Origin: Methylobacterium jeotgali
GTDB lineage: Bacteria; Pseudomonadota; Alphaproteobacteria; Rhizobiales; Beijerinckiaceae
NCBI RefSeq assembly: GCF_022179345.1
Contig: NZ_BPQR01000042.1
Span: 1-64,000, forward strand
DNA length: 64,000 nt
Direction: 5' to 3'
Part shown: positions 20,728-28,049 of the stretch, piece after piece
Position numbering within the stretch: the stretch's first letter is position 1
How the letters are laid out: the number at the start of each line of letters is the position of its first letter
Translations under genes and position numbers: made by a program
The notes under the pieces: generated by a model
What the model was told of the DNA's origin: nothing
The model's input: the letters and a program-made list of their open reading frames with translations, nothing else
The model's database searches: none

Positions 20728-22032
20728 TCAGGGGCGGCCGATGCTGGTGTAGCGGAAGCCCCGGCGCTCGAGCTCGTCCGCGCGGTAGACGTTGCGCAGG
20801 TCGACCACGACCGGTGCCGCCATCGCGGCACGCAGGGCCTCCCAGTCCAGCGCCCGGAAGGCGTCCCACTCGGTGACGAGCACCAGGGCGTCGGCGCCCT
20901 CCGCACAGGCGTAGGGGTCCTCCGCGTAGGCGATCTCCGGCAGCAGCGGCCGGGCCTGCTCCATCCCCTCGGGATCGTAGGCGCGGATGCGGGCGCCGGC
21001 ATCGGTCAGGCCTGTGATGATCGAGAGCGAGGGCGCGTCGCGCATGTCGTCGGTGTTCGGCTTGAAGGTGAGGCCGAGCACCGCGACCGTCTTGCCGCGC
21101 ACGCTGCCGCCGCAGGCCTGGACCACCTTGCGAGCCATGGCGCGCTTCCTCTGGTCATTGACCGCCACCACGGTCTCGACGAGGCGCACCGGCGTGCCGG
21201 CGTCCTGGGCAGTCTTGACCAGCGCCAGGGTGTCCTTGGGGAAGCAGGACCCGCCGTAGCCGGGCCCCGCGTGCAGGAACTTGCCGCCGATGCGGTTGTC
21301 GAGGCCGATGCCGCGGGCGACCTCCTGAACGTTCGCGCCGACCTGCTCGCAGAGGTCGGCGATCTCGTTGATGAAGGTGATCTTCGTGGCGAGGAAGGCA
21401 TTGGCCGCGTACTTCGTCAGCTCGGCCGTGCGCCGGCCGGTGACCAGGATCGGCGCCTGGTTGAGGTAGAGCGGCCGGTAGACCTCGCGCATCACCATTT
21501 CGGCGCGCTCGTCCTCGGCGCCGATGACGATGCGGTCGGGGCGCTTGAAGTCCGAGATCGCCGCGCCCTCGCGCAGGAATTCCGGGTTCGACACCACCGA
21601 GAATTCGGCCTCCGGCGCCGTCTCGCGGATCGCCCTCTCGACCTCGTCGCCGGTGCCGACGGGGACGGTCGATTTGGTGACGATCACCGCGTAGCCGGTG
21701 AGCGCGCCTGCGATCTCGCGGGCGGCGGCATAGACGTAGCTGAGATCGGCGAAGCCGTCGCCGCGCCGCGACGGCGTGCCGACGGCGATGAACACCGCCT
21801 CGGCCCCGGCGACCGCGGCCTTGAGGTCCGTGGTGAAGGACAGCCGGCCCTGGCGCACGTTGTCGGCGACGAGCGCCTCGAGCCCCGGCTCGTAGATCGG
21901 GATGCGCCCGGCCCTCAGCGCCTCGATCTTGGCGGGATCGCTGTCGACGCAGACGACGCTGTGCCCGAAATCGGCGAAGCACGTCCCCGAGACGAGCCCG
22001 ACATAGCCCGAACCGACCATCGCGATGCGCAC
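20728..22032 (-). CDS. ugd: UDP-glucose 6-dehydrogenase
   Basis: 434-residue UDP-glucose/GDP-mannose dehydrogenase family enzyme that oxidises UDP-glucose to UDP-glucuronate with 2 NAD+, for capsule or LPS sugars. The Rossmann motif MRIAMVGSGYVGLVSG opens the protein. The nucleophile is in GPGYGGSCFPKD (Cys263), the Lys of TKSTVPVGTG is at residue 120, and the C-terminal UDP-binding domain has LGLTFKPNTDDMRDAPS. It is equivalent to rhizobial RkpK. It precedes the PKS on the same strand, supporting a surface-polysaccharide or glycolipid role for the locus. The ATG at 22032 begins exactly at the conserved family start. Confidence 0.93.
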   Translation of the reverse strand: MRIAMVGSGYVGLVSGTCFADFGHSVVCVDSDPAKIEALRAGRIPIYEPGLEALVADNVRQGRLSFTTDLKAAVAGAEAVFIAVGTPSRRGDGFADLSYVYAAAREIAGALTGYAVIVTKSTVPVGTGDEVERAIRETAPEAEFSVVSNPEFLREGAAISDFKRPDRIVIGAEDERAEMVMREVYRPLYLNQAPILVTGRRTAELTKYAANAFLATKITFINEIADLCEQVGANVQEVARGIGLDNRIGGKFLHAGPGYGGSCFPKDTLALVKTAQDAGTPVRLVETVVAVNDQRKRAMARKVVQACGGSVRGKTVAVLGLTFKPNTDDMRDAPSLSIITGLTDAGARIRAYDPEGMEQARPLLPEIAYAEDPYACAEGADALVLVTEWDAFRALDWEALRAAMAAPVVVDLRNVYRADELERRGFRYTSIGRP

Positions 22033-22117
22033 AGGCTGTCACCCTCCGCTGGTGCGCCGCGGCCGCCGCCTCGACGCTGCGGCGCACACATATCGGGGAA
22101 CCGACCGCCGCGCGAGC

Positions 22118-23182
22118 CTATCGGCTCCAGCTCTTCGACACCGAGGAGAGCACCGCGTCCGCCATGGCGATGTCGAAGACGAGCATGTCGGCGACTGCCT
22201 TCACGCCGCGCAGCCGGTCGGCCAGGGCCAGCACCTCGGCCGGGATCGGATCCGGCTTCGGCACGGTGTCCTGGATGCCGAGCTCGTCGAGCAGCGTGGT
22301 CGCGAAGGCCTCGAAGTAGCTGCGGTGCCCGACGATGCCGACGCGTGCGAGAATCTCGATCGCCACGATCGAGTTGCCCGGATGCACGCGGTCGTCGGGA
22401 AGACGGGTGCCGAACTGGCGCGTCAGGGGGTTGTAGAGGAAGTGGTAGGCGGGCTCCGGCAGCATCCGGAACAGGCGCTTGAGGCTCTTCACATCCGCGA
22501 GATCGTACTCGGTGGTGAAGGCGGCCGCCTCCGCGAGACGTCCGAGACGCCAGCGCCGCCCCGGGTCGGCGGCGGCCTCGGCGCGGTCCCGCAGCCAGCA
22601 CAGGCGCGTCGCCATCTCGACATGGGGATCGTGGATCAGCGCCGTCGAGAGCATCAGATCCGGCGGGAACAGGTGCTCGTAGCGCGGGATCGAGAGGGCG
22701 CCGGAGAGGAAACACGAGCTGAGCGCCCGGCCCTCCAGCGTGCTCTTGAGGATCTCCTCGCTCATCGCGCCGATGCCGAAGGAGGATTGCTGGAAATGCC
22801 GGAAGAGCATCCCCTGGAGGGCGGTCTCAGGGTTCACGCTGGTGTTGATGAGCAGCAGCCGGCGCTGCACGCACTCCGCCGCAGGCTTGCGGCGGTAGAG
22901 CAGCACGTTGGTGTCCGCCTCGTAGATCTCGAGATGGGACAACTGCGGCAGGCCTGGCACATGCGCTTCAGTGATGTGAAAGGCGCATTGTCCTGTCGAA
23001 TGCCAGCCCATCGCCCTGAAGGCGTCTTCCGTCAAGGACGCCTCAAGAGGGACATTGCGGCGCCCGTCGATCTTGATCACGATCCGGCTTATTGCGATCG
23101 GATTGTCCGGCACGACCCAGCAGCGGATCATGTCACCGGTATCGAAATCAACACAGAACTTCATCGCCAACCGTCGCCACAT
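22118..23182 (-). CDS. Protein of unknown function in the ugd/PKS locus (354 aa)
   Basis: Not recognised. The N-terminal ~90 residues (KFCVDFDTGDMIRCWVVPDN onward) look like a beta-rich domain. The remainder is mainly helical, with ILKSTLEGRALSSCFLSGAL and a central FPPDLMLSTALIHDPH. No signal peptide or membrane segment is seen. The start is taken as the ATG whose A is the last base of the upstream methyltransferase stop (TGATG overlap, CCGGAG ribosome site); an ATG at 23164 (MKFCVDF) is the alternative. Coupling to the methyltransferase and position before ugd suggest a role in the same surface-glycan or lipid pathway. That is inference. Confidence 0.7.
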   Translation of the reverse strand: MWRRLAMKFCVDFDTGDMIRCWVVPDNPIAISRIVIKIDGRRNVPLEASLTEDAFRAMGWHSTGQCAFHITEAHVPGLPQLSHLEIYEADTNVLLYRRKPAAECVQRRLLLINTSVNPETALQGMLFRHFQQSSFGIGAMSEEILKSTLEGRALSSCFLSGALSIPRYEHLFPPDLMLSTALIHDPHVEMATRLCWLRDRAEAAADPGRRWRLGRLAEAAAFTTEYDLADVKSLKRLFRMLPEPAYHFLYNPLTRQFGTRLPDDRVHPGNSIVAIEILARVGIVGHRSYFEAFATTLLDELGIQDTVPKPDPIPAEVLALADRLRGVKAVADMLVFDIAMADAVLSSVSKSWSR

Positions 23183-24054
23183 CAGGCTCCGGCGACACCT
23201 CTCCACCAGGCGGCGGCAGCCTCGCGGAACCCCAACTTGAGCCGCTCTTCTACCGCGGGCTCGGGAGATGCCAACACCAGCAGCCGATCCGCCTCTACCC
23301 GACGCACGAACCAGACGTCGTGGAGACCGAGACCGGGCGACCTCAGGCCCTCGACATGAACCGGCAATCCCGCGAGTTGCCCGATGACGAAGCCCGCGCT
23401 CGTCACCGTGTTACCATACTCTTCGACGTCAAGATCATGCTGCTCACTTTCCGCACGGAAGAAGAAGCCGTCCGGTTCGAGCGTCGGCCGTCCCATAAGC
23501 GGCCAGATGGCTTGGCCGTGGGTCGTGAAGATCAGCAATCCGTTGATGTCCAGGCTCGAGACGAGCGCCGTCAACCAGCGGCCCCAACTCGAACGCGGCA
23601 TATGCGTGAAGAACGAAATTGAGAAGATGACGTCGAATTTCCTCGGCCCCTGAAAATTCTCGGGTACGGAACTCGATACGAATGCATCAGAGCCGAGGGA
23701 CCGAATGAAATCGACGGCATCAGGATGGATATCGCTTGCGCAAACCCTGGCCGCGGGCATCGCCTCGTTCAGGAATCGCGTTACGCGGCCATACCCGGAC
23801 GCAAAATCGAGAATGGAAAAGTCTTCGCGCGAAGGACGATGCGCCTGCAGCCAATCTCGGATGATATGAGCCGAGGCCCGGCCGCCCTGGATATACGAAC
23901 GAGCCGCATGAGCTTGATCATGTTCAGGAGAAATCTTGCGCTCGTGCCAGTAGATGAAATCACGATCGTGAATAGTGCCGTCCACACCAAATTCGGATGC
24001 CATATTCTTGGCAATCCTCTGGTGCTCATCGGGAATGGAACCCCAGTCCGTCAT
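23182..24054 (-). CDS. Class I SAM-dependent methyltransferase
   Basis: 290 residues with a Rossmann methyltransferase core. Motif I is ILDFASGYGRVTRFL near residues 85-100, motif II is VCASDIHPDAVDF, and motif IV/post-I is FDVIFSISFFTHMP. It then has the GLLIFTTHG segment typical of small-molecule or sugar methyltransferases. The N-terminal region (WHERKISPEHDQAHAARSYIQGG) is an additional helical cap. The ribosome site GAGGGG lies 6 bases before the ATG at 24054. Its codon use is AT-richer than that of the PKS and ugd. It is first in the minus-strand series that leads to ugd; the substrate is unknown. Confidence 0.8.
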   Translation of the reverse strand: MTDWGSIPDEHQRIAKNMASEFGVDGTIHDRDFIYWHERKISPEHDQAHAARSYIQGGRASAHIIRDWLQAHRPSREDFSILDFASGYGRVTRFLNEAMPAARVCASDIHPDAVDFIRSLGSDAFVSSSVPENFQGPRKFDVIFSISFFTHMPRSSWGRWLTALVSSLDINGLLIFTTHGQAIWPLMGRPTLEPDGFFFRAESEQHDLDVEEYGNTVTSAGFVIGQLAGLPVHVEGLRSPGLGLHDVWFVRRVEADRLLVLASPEPAVEERLKLGFREAAAAWWRGVAGA

Positions 24055-24455
24055 GGTTTCCCCTCATAGAGACCTATAGCCTAAATGAAAGATCCGCTTC
24101 GTAAGCATGAGTCTACGACGAAAGCTTCACTCAAATCTCTTCTGAATTCAATTGTATTGATGAAGCTCGATGGAATTAAAAAAATATGATACGTGACATT
24201 TTTCTTACGCACGTTGTTATGACCTTGAAACTCAGACCTCTCATCGGCAAAGGATATCCATTATACCCGTTAAAACGCAAGACAATATCGTCTTCTTACA
24301 TGAGCTATCTTTGCTCGTAGGGCTGAGCTAGGGTCGAGAACGTATGGCGGGGCGCCTTCACCCGGAGTTATCAACGGTGAAAGAATCGCGCTTGCGCCCC
24401 CTTTTGGCAGAGGCTATAGCGCCCTCCTCGCCGGAGCCGATGGGTTCCGCCGGAA
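24055..24455. other. AT-rich spacer between the methyltransferase and tRNA-Val
   Basis: About 400 bases with no supportable gene and much lower GC than the surroundings. It should hold the methyltransferase promoter (minus strand) and the tRNA promoter (plus strand). It contains an exact 17-base match, GAATTAAAAAAATATGA (24173-24189), to the mtkA leader. Composition suggests either a transferred segment or a large regulatory region. Confidence 0.5.
24392..24420 (+). promoter_or_regulatory. Promoter of tRNA-Val
   Basis: TTGCGC (24392-24397), a 17-base spacer and TATAGC (24415-24420) give a well-spaced sigma70-type promoter. The predicted transcript start is about 30 bases before the tRNA at 24456. 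A leading C before TTG and before TATA matches the pattern often seen at alphaproteobacterial tRNA and rRNA promoters. Confidence 0.6.
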
Positions 24456-24530
24456 GGGCGCGTAGCTCAGCGGGAGAGCACTACCTTGACATGGTAGGGG
24501 TCACAGGTTCGATCCCTGTCGCGCCCACCA
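24456..24530 (+). tRNA. tRNA-Val (anticodon GAC)
   Basis: A 75-base cloverleaf. The acceptor stem is GGGCGCG (24456-24462) with CGCGCCC (24520-24526), followed by ACCA. The D arm is GCTC..GAGC, the anticodon stem CTACC/GGTAG encloses TTGACAT giving anticodon GAC, and the T arm is ACAGG-TTCGATC-CCTGT. The CCA end is encoded. It reads GUC (and by wobble GUU) valine codons. Confidence 0.97.
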
Positions 24531-25110
24531 TCCCCAGATGACTGGGATGGTTGAGAGAAACAGCGGCCTTTCGTGGAGGCCTCGTTCCTTCGATCTGAAA
24601 GTTGCCTGCGCAACGCCGCGCGGACCGGGTCCGGCGGGGTTTTCGTCGCCACGGACGGGGGCCCAGGGCCCTGACGGTCACGCGCCAGGCTGCTCAACCG
24701 CCGCTGGCAGAGCCAAGCCCGGACATGTCCGTTTTTCGCGCAGACGCCGCCCCTTGCTCGGGCCGCTGCCGAAGCGCATCCCCTACGGCCTCGGGCACCG
24801 GCTCCGCACATGTGCCCGAACACTCCCCCTGTCGCGCCGGGCAGGAGCCGTCCCGTGCGGACCACCGACGTCGAGGCCTTCGTCCGCGAGGTTCTGCTCC
24901 TCGCGGCACCTGATGCGCTAAACCCGATCCTTGCGCGCCTGCCGACCGCCCCCCCGCGCAGCAGCGCGGCGACAGGGTGATGGCCGTAGCTTCCGTACCC
25001 GGACACCAGGGCGATGACGGACGGCGCGGGCCAGTACGGCCCTCGCCGCCCGGCATGGCGGGCGGCCTTCGGCGACGCCCGATGCCGCGAGGATCGCGAT
25101 CGGGCCGGCC
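24531..25110. other. Gene-poor stretch after tRNA-Val
   Basis: About 580 bases in which several overlapping open frames exist on both strands, but none has a ribosome site, a recognisable domain or sensible composition. Small GC stems follow the tRNA, for example CGGAC-CGG-GTCCG near 24636 followed by GGGGTTTT, which could terminate tRNA transcription. I see nothing else that I can support. Confidence 0.5.
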
Positions 25111-25710
25111 TCAGGCGGCAGAGGTATGCTGCGAGACCGCCGCGAGGGGCGGGGCATGTCGCAGGTCGGGCGGCGTCTTGAAATCCCGGGCGGCGCCGCG
25201 GGACGCCTGGACGCCGCGCGGAAAACCGCTGCGATCCTGGTAGGATCTCTGCCGACCCACCTTACGGCTGTGCCGTGCCGTGCTGGACCGAGCATCGATC
25301 AGATCGATCGCCGTGATGCCGACCAGCAGTGCCAGGGCGATGCCGACATTGTCGCGCTTCGGGTTGTCGGACCGCAGCGCCGTCAACACCGTCGCGATGT
25401 CGAGGCCGTCGCCTGCGACCCGGCTCCAGAGGCCGAGATTCTTGTCGACGGAGAGCGAGAGGATGCCGCTCCCGATCTCGCGGGCTCCATAGACGCGTAC
25501 CAGGGCCTCCTTCCCCTCCATCCCGAGCGCCTGCGTGATACGCCGGGGCGCCAGGAGCTCGGTCAGGCCGAGGCCGAGACTGAACCAGCCGAGCGCCTTG
25601 GCGAGGCTGTCGGGCACGCCGCGCGAGCTCGGTCCGGAATGGATGACCTTCGGATCGCCCTCGGACCGCGTGATGTTCGAGAGGCTCGTGATGCTCAAGA
25701 TGTTCGTCAT
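25111..25710 (-). CDS. Predicted membrane protein downstream of the Zn-alcohol dehydrogenase
   Basis: 199 residues. A central part has three likely membrane helices: LAKALGWFSLGLGLTELLAP, the region around YGAREIGSGILSLSV, and NVGIALALLVGITAIDL. The N-terminal 30 residues and the last ~60 (Arg/Ser-rich) look disordered. I have seen similar proteins paired with Zn-alcohol dehydrogenases in Rhizobiales, sometimes joined to a cyclase/dehydrase (SRPBCC) domain that is missing here. It starts 18 bases after the dehydrogenase stop with GAGAGAGATC before the ATG, so the two form an operon. Function unknown. Confidence 0.7.
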   Translation of the reverse strand: MTNILSITSLSNITRSEGDPKVIHSGPSSRGVPDSLAKALGWFSLGLGLTELLAPRRITQALGMEGKEALVRVYGAREIGSGILSLSVDKNLGLWSRVAGDGLDIATVLTALRSDNPKRDNVGIALALLVGITAIDLIDARSSTARHSRKVGRQRSYQDRSGFPRGVQASRGAARDFKTPPDLRHAPPLAAVSQHTSAA

Positions 25711-25728
25711 GATCTCTCTCTCGAAATG

Positions 25729-26904
25729 TCAGGGGTTGAGAACGACCTTGATGCAGCTGTCCTGCTTGTCCCGGAAGGTCCGGTACATCTCGGGTCCCTG
25801 GTCGAGCGGGACCTCGTGCGTGATGACGAACGAGGGATCGATCTGCTCCTCCTCGATCCGGCGCAGGAGATCGGCGGTCCAGCGCTGGACGTGGGTCTGG
25901 CCCATGCGGAAGGTGAGGCCCTTATTCATGGCCGCGCCCATCGGGATCTTGTCGACCAGGCCGCCGTAGACCCCCGGGATCGAGATCAGGCCGCCCGGTC
26001 GACAGACGTAGATCATCTCTCGCAGCACGTGCGGCCGGTCGCTTTCGGCCAGCAGGATCTGCTTGGCCCGGTCGTAGACCGTGTCCGGCATGGTGGGCGT
26101 GACGTGGCTTTCCATGCCGATGCAGTCGATGCACTTCTCCGGGCCCTCGCCCTCCGTCAGCTCGTTGAGCCGTTCGACGACGCTCTCCTCGTCGAAATTG
26201 ATGGTGATGGCGCCCGCGGCCTCGGCCATCTCCAACCGCTCGGGAATATTGTCGATGGCGACCACCTGCTCGGCGCCCAGGAGGATGGCCGAGCGGATCG
26301 TCATCTGGCCAACCGGACCGCACCCCCAGATCGCCACGGTATCGGTCGGCTGGATGTCCGCCTGCACGGCCGCCTGCCAGCCGGTCGGGAAGATGTCCGA
26401 GAGGAACAGGAGCTTCTCGTCCGGGATGCCCTCCGGCACCTTCTGGACGGTCGTATCGGCGAACGGCACGCGCAGATACTCGGCCTGGCCGCCGGGATAG
26501 CCTCCGGTGAGGTGCGAGTATCCGAACAGCCCTGCGGTGGCATGACCGAAGACCTTGTCGGCGAGGTGCTTCTTGCGGTTGCTCTTCTGGCACACGGAGA
26601 AGTAGCCGCGCTTGCACTGATCGCACTCGCCGCAGACGATGGTGAAGGGCACTACGACCCGATCACCCTTCTTCAGCTTCCCTTTGACCCCGCGGCCGGT
26701 CTCGACGACTTCGCCCATCGTTTCATGACCCAGGACGTCGCCGGGCAGCATGGCGGGAATGAAGTTGTGGAACAGGTGCAGGTCCGAGCCGCAGATCGCG
26801 CAACTCGTGACCTTCACGATCACGTCTCGCCCGTCCTCGATTTCCGGATCGGTGACGGTATCGCAGCGAATGTCCTCTTTCCCGTGCCAGACCAAAGCGC
26901 GCAT
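25729..26904 (-). CDS. Zn-dependent alcohol dehydrogenase, formaldehyde-dehydrogenase type
   Basis: 391-residue medium-chain dehydrogenase. The catalytic zinc ligands begin with Cys in [12 protein letters not shown] and continue with GHETMGEV. The structural zinc lobe has [15 protein letters not shown], and the NAD fold has [15 protein letters not shown]. The long insertion with [17 protein letters not shown] is characteristic of the glutathione-independent formaldehyde dehydrogenase branch. In a methylotroph it may oxidise formaldehyde or another small aldehyde, but substrate cannot be read from sequence. The ribosome site GGGAGAAAG precedes the ATG. Methylobacterium is not known to depend on such an enzyme for formaldehyde oxidation, so a detoxification or alcohol role is equally possible. 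Confidence 0.85.
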   Translation of the reverse strand: MRALVWHGKEDIRCDTVTDPEIEDGRDVIVKVTSCAICGSDLHLFHNFIPAMLPGDVLGHETMGEVVETGRGVKGKLKKGDRVVVPFTIVCGECDQCKRGYFSVCQKSNRKKHLADKVFGHATAGLFGYSHLTGGYPGGQAEYLRVPFADTTVQKVPEGIPDEKLLFLSDIFPTGWQAAVQADIQPTDTVAIWGCGPVGQMTIRSAILLGAEQVVAIDNIPERLEMAEAAGAITINFDEESVVERLNELTEGEGPEKCIDCIGMESHVTPTMPDTVYDRAKQILLAESDRPHVLREMIYVCRPGGLISIPGVYGGLVDKIPMGAAMNKGLTFRMGQTHVQRWTADLLRRIEEEQIDPSFVITHEVPLDQGPEMYRTFRDKQDSCIKVVLNP

Positions 26905-27387
26905 GGCTTTCTCCCGTCGCCTAGATGCGGAAGTCGAGTTCCAGATTTCTTAATCTAGGTAAGCCATGCCCCGGTCAGGCTGATGGCTGAGCTTGTATTC
27001 GGAACGCGTCAGGCTCTCGTCGAAGGTGCGTCAACTACACTTGGAACGCGTATCACACGGGTCCAACTACGGCAGGGCCTGATAGTTTCCGATGAGATCA
27101 TTTTGATTTCAGAGAAGGAACACAGGGCGAACGCGACTTTCATGCCCATATCCGCAGCGATAACATGCGTTAGTGCTCTATGATTTCCCTTGGACTGGCG
27201 ATCGCTGCGGATCGCTCCCGTCTGGCGAGGAGAGGGATCGTCGGCCACGACGTCACGGCCGGTGCTGCCGCGAAGGCGACAGCTCTTTCGGGTCAGCCCC
27301 GAATGGCGCCCGACACGAATTCGGGCCGCTCACAGTCACCCGCGACGTCGCGGTTCGCATCCACGGTCTGGGATCGGCCGATCCGCC
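26905..27387. other. Spacer without a recognisable gene
   Basis: About 480 bases between the divergent ends of the dehydrogenase operon (starting at 26904) and the cupredoxin-like gene (ending at 27388). Roughly 26940-27190 is AT-richer than average. Open frames of 60-80 codons exist on both strands but show no domain, no ribosome site and no conserved-looking composition. The dehydrogenase promoter should lie near 26905-27000; I cannot place boxes with confidence. Confidence 0.45.
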
Positions 27388-27840
27388 TCACCCGGCGGGC
27401 GGGGTGAGCACGAGCTTGCCCTTGGTCGGCGCGCTCTGGTTGCGGGTGCTGGTGCAGGCGTACTCGTAGGTGCCCGCGCCCATGGTGCGCAGGCGGAGCG
27501 TGCCCCGGCCGTTCTGCTTCACCGTGAAGCCCTTCTCGCTCATCACATGGCCGAGGTCGCCGTCGTGATGGAGGACGCGTCCGTTCTCGAACTGCTCGCC
27601 CATGGTGAGGACGACCGGCGCGTCGGCGGTGCTGGCGATCGTCAGCGCGACGTTCGTGTCGGCCGGAAGCCGCAGCTCGTTCGGCTCGCAGACCGGCTTG
27701 CCGTCCTTGAGCGAGATCGCAAGCTCCGTCGGCGGCATCGCGTCGGAGGCGGGCGGCGGCAGCGGCTTGCCCTGCGCGAGGGTGGGTCCGCCGAGGATCG
27801 ACAGCGAGGCGATGCAAAGTCCGAGACGTGCCATCCGCAT
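27388..27840 (-). CDS. Secreted cupredoxin-like protein
   Basis: 150 residues with a signal peptide (MRMARLGLCIASLSILGGPTLA-QG). The mature domain has a beta-sandwich pattern resembling the cupredoxin-like domain found in EfeO-type and quinol-oxidase-related proteins: PNELRLPADTNVALTIAST, then a His-containing HHDGDLGHVM, then YEYACTSTRNQ. The single Cys near the end and the His residues could bind metal, but the classic Cys-His-Met cluster is not complete. The ATG at 27840 is used because CGGAG sits about 9 bases upstream; a GTG three codons earlier has no site. Confidence 0.7.
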   Translation of the reverse strand: MRMARLGLCIASLSILGGPTLAQGKPLPPPASDAMPPTELAISLKDGKPVCEPNELRLPADTNVALTIASTADAPVVLTMGEQFENGRVLHHDGDLGHVMSEKGFTVKQNGRGTLRLRTMGAGTYEYACTSTRNQSAPTKGKLVLTPPAG

Positions 27841-27998
27841 GGGGTCCACTCCGAGCGATCAGTCACCGGAGGAATCGAGCGGAAGACGACAGGTTTCCGG
27901 GCTGCGCGCACGCGTCGCGACGCGTGGCCGACGGCCGTCCTGCGCCGGGAGGCAAAGCTGCGCTGCCGGGCGCGATCCGAAATGCCCAGAAAACGAAA

Positions 27999-28025
27999 GG
28001 GCTCGCGATCGGGGATCGCGAGCCC
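27999..28025 (-). terminator. Terminator of the beta-oxidation operon
   Basis: GGGCTCGCGATC (27999-28010), loop GGG and GATCGCGAGCCC (28014-28025) form a perfect 12-bp stem. On the minus strand it is followed by TTTCGTTTTC. It lies 25 bases beyond the stop of the 28050-30248 gene: a textbook Rho-independent terminator. Confidence 0.85.
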
Positions 28026-28049
28026 GGGAAGCGGTGCCGCCCTGATCGC

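Noticed and set aside
24467..25295. Overlapping open frames on both strands after tRNA-Val
   Set aside because: No ribosome sites, no domains and Arg/Pro-rich composition typical of non-coding GC-rich DNA.
26983..27248. Two short AT-richer open frames (66 and 79 codons) on opposite strands
   Set aside because: Overlapping each other, without ribosome site or recognisable family; could be remnants but unsupported.
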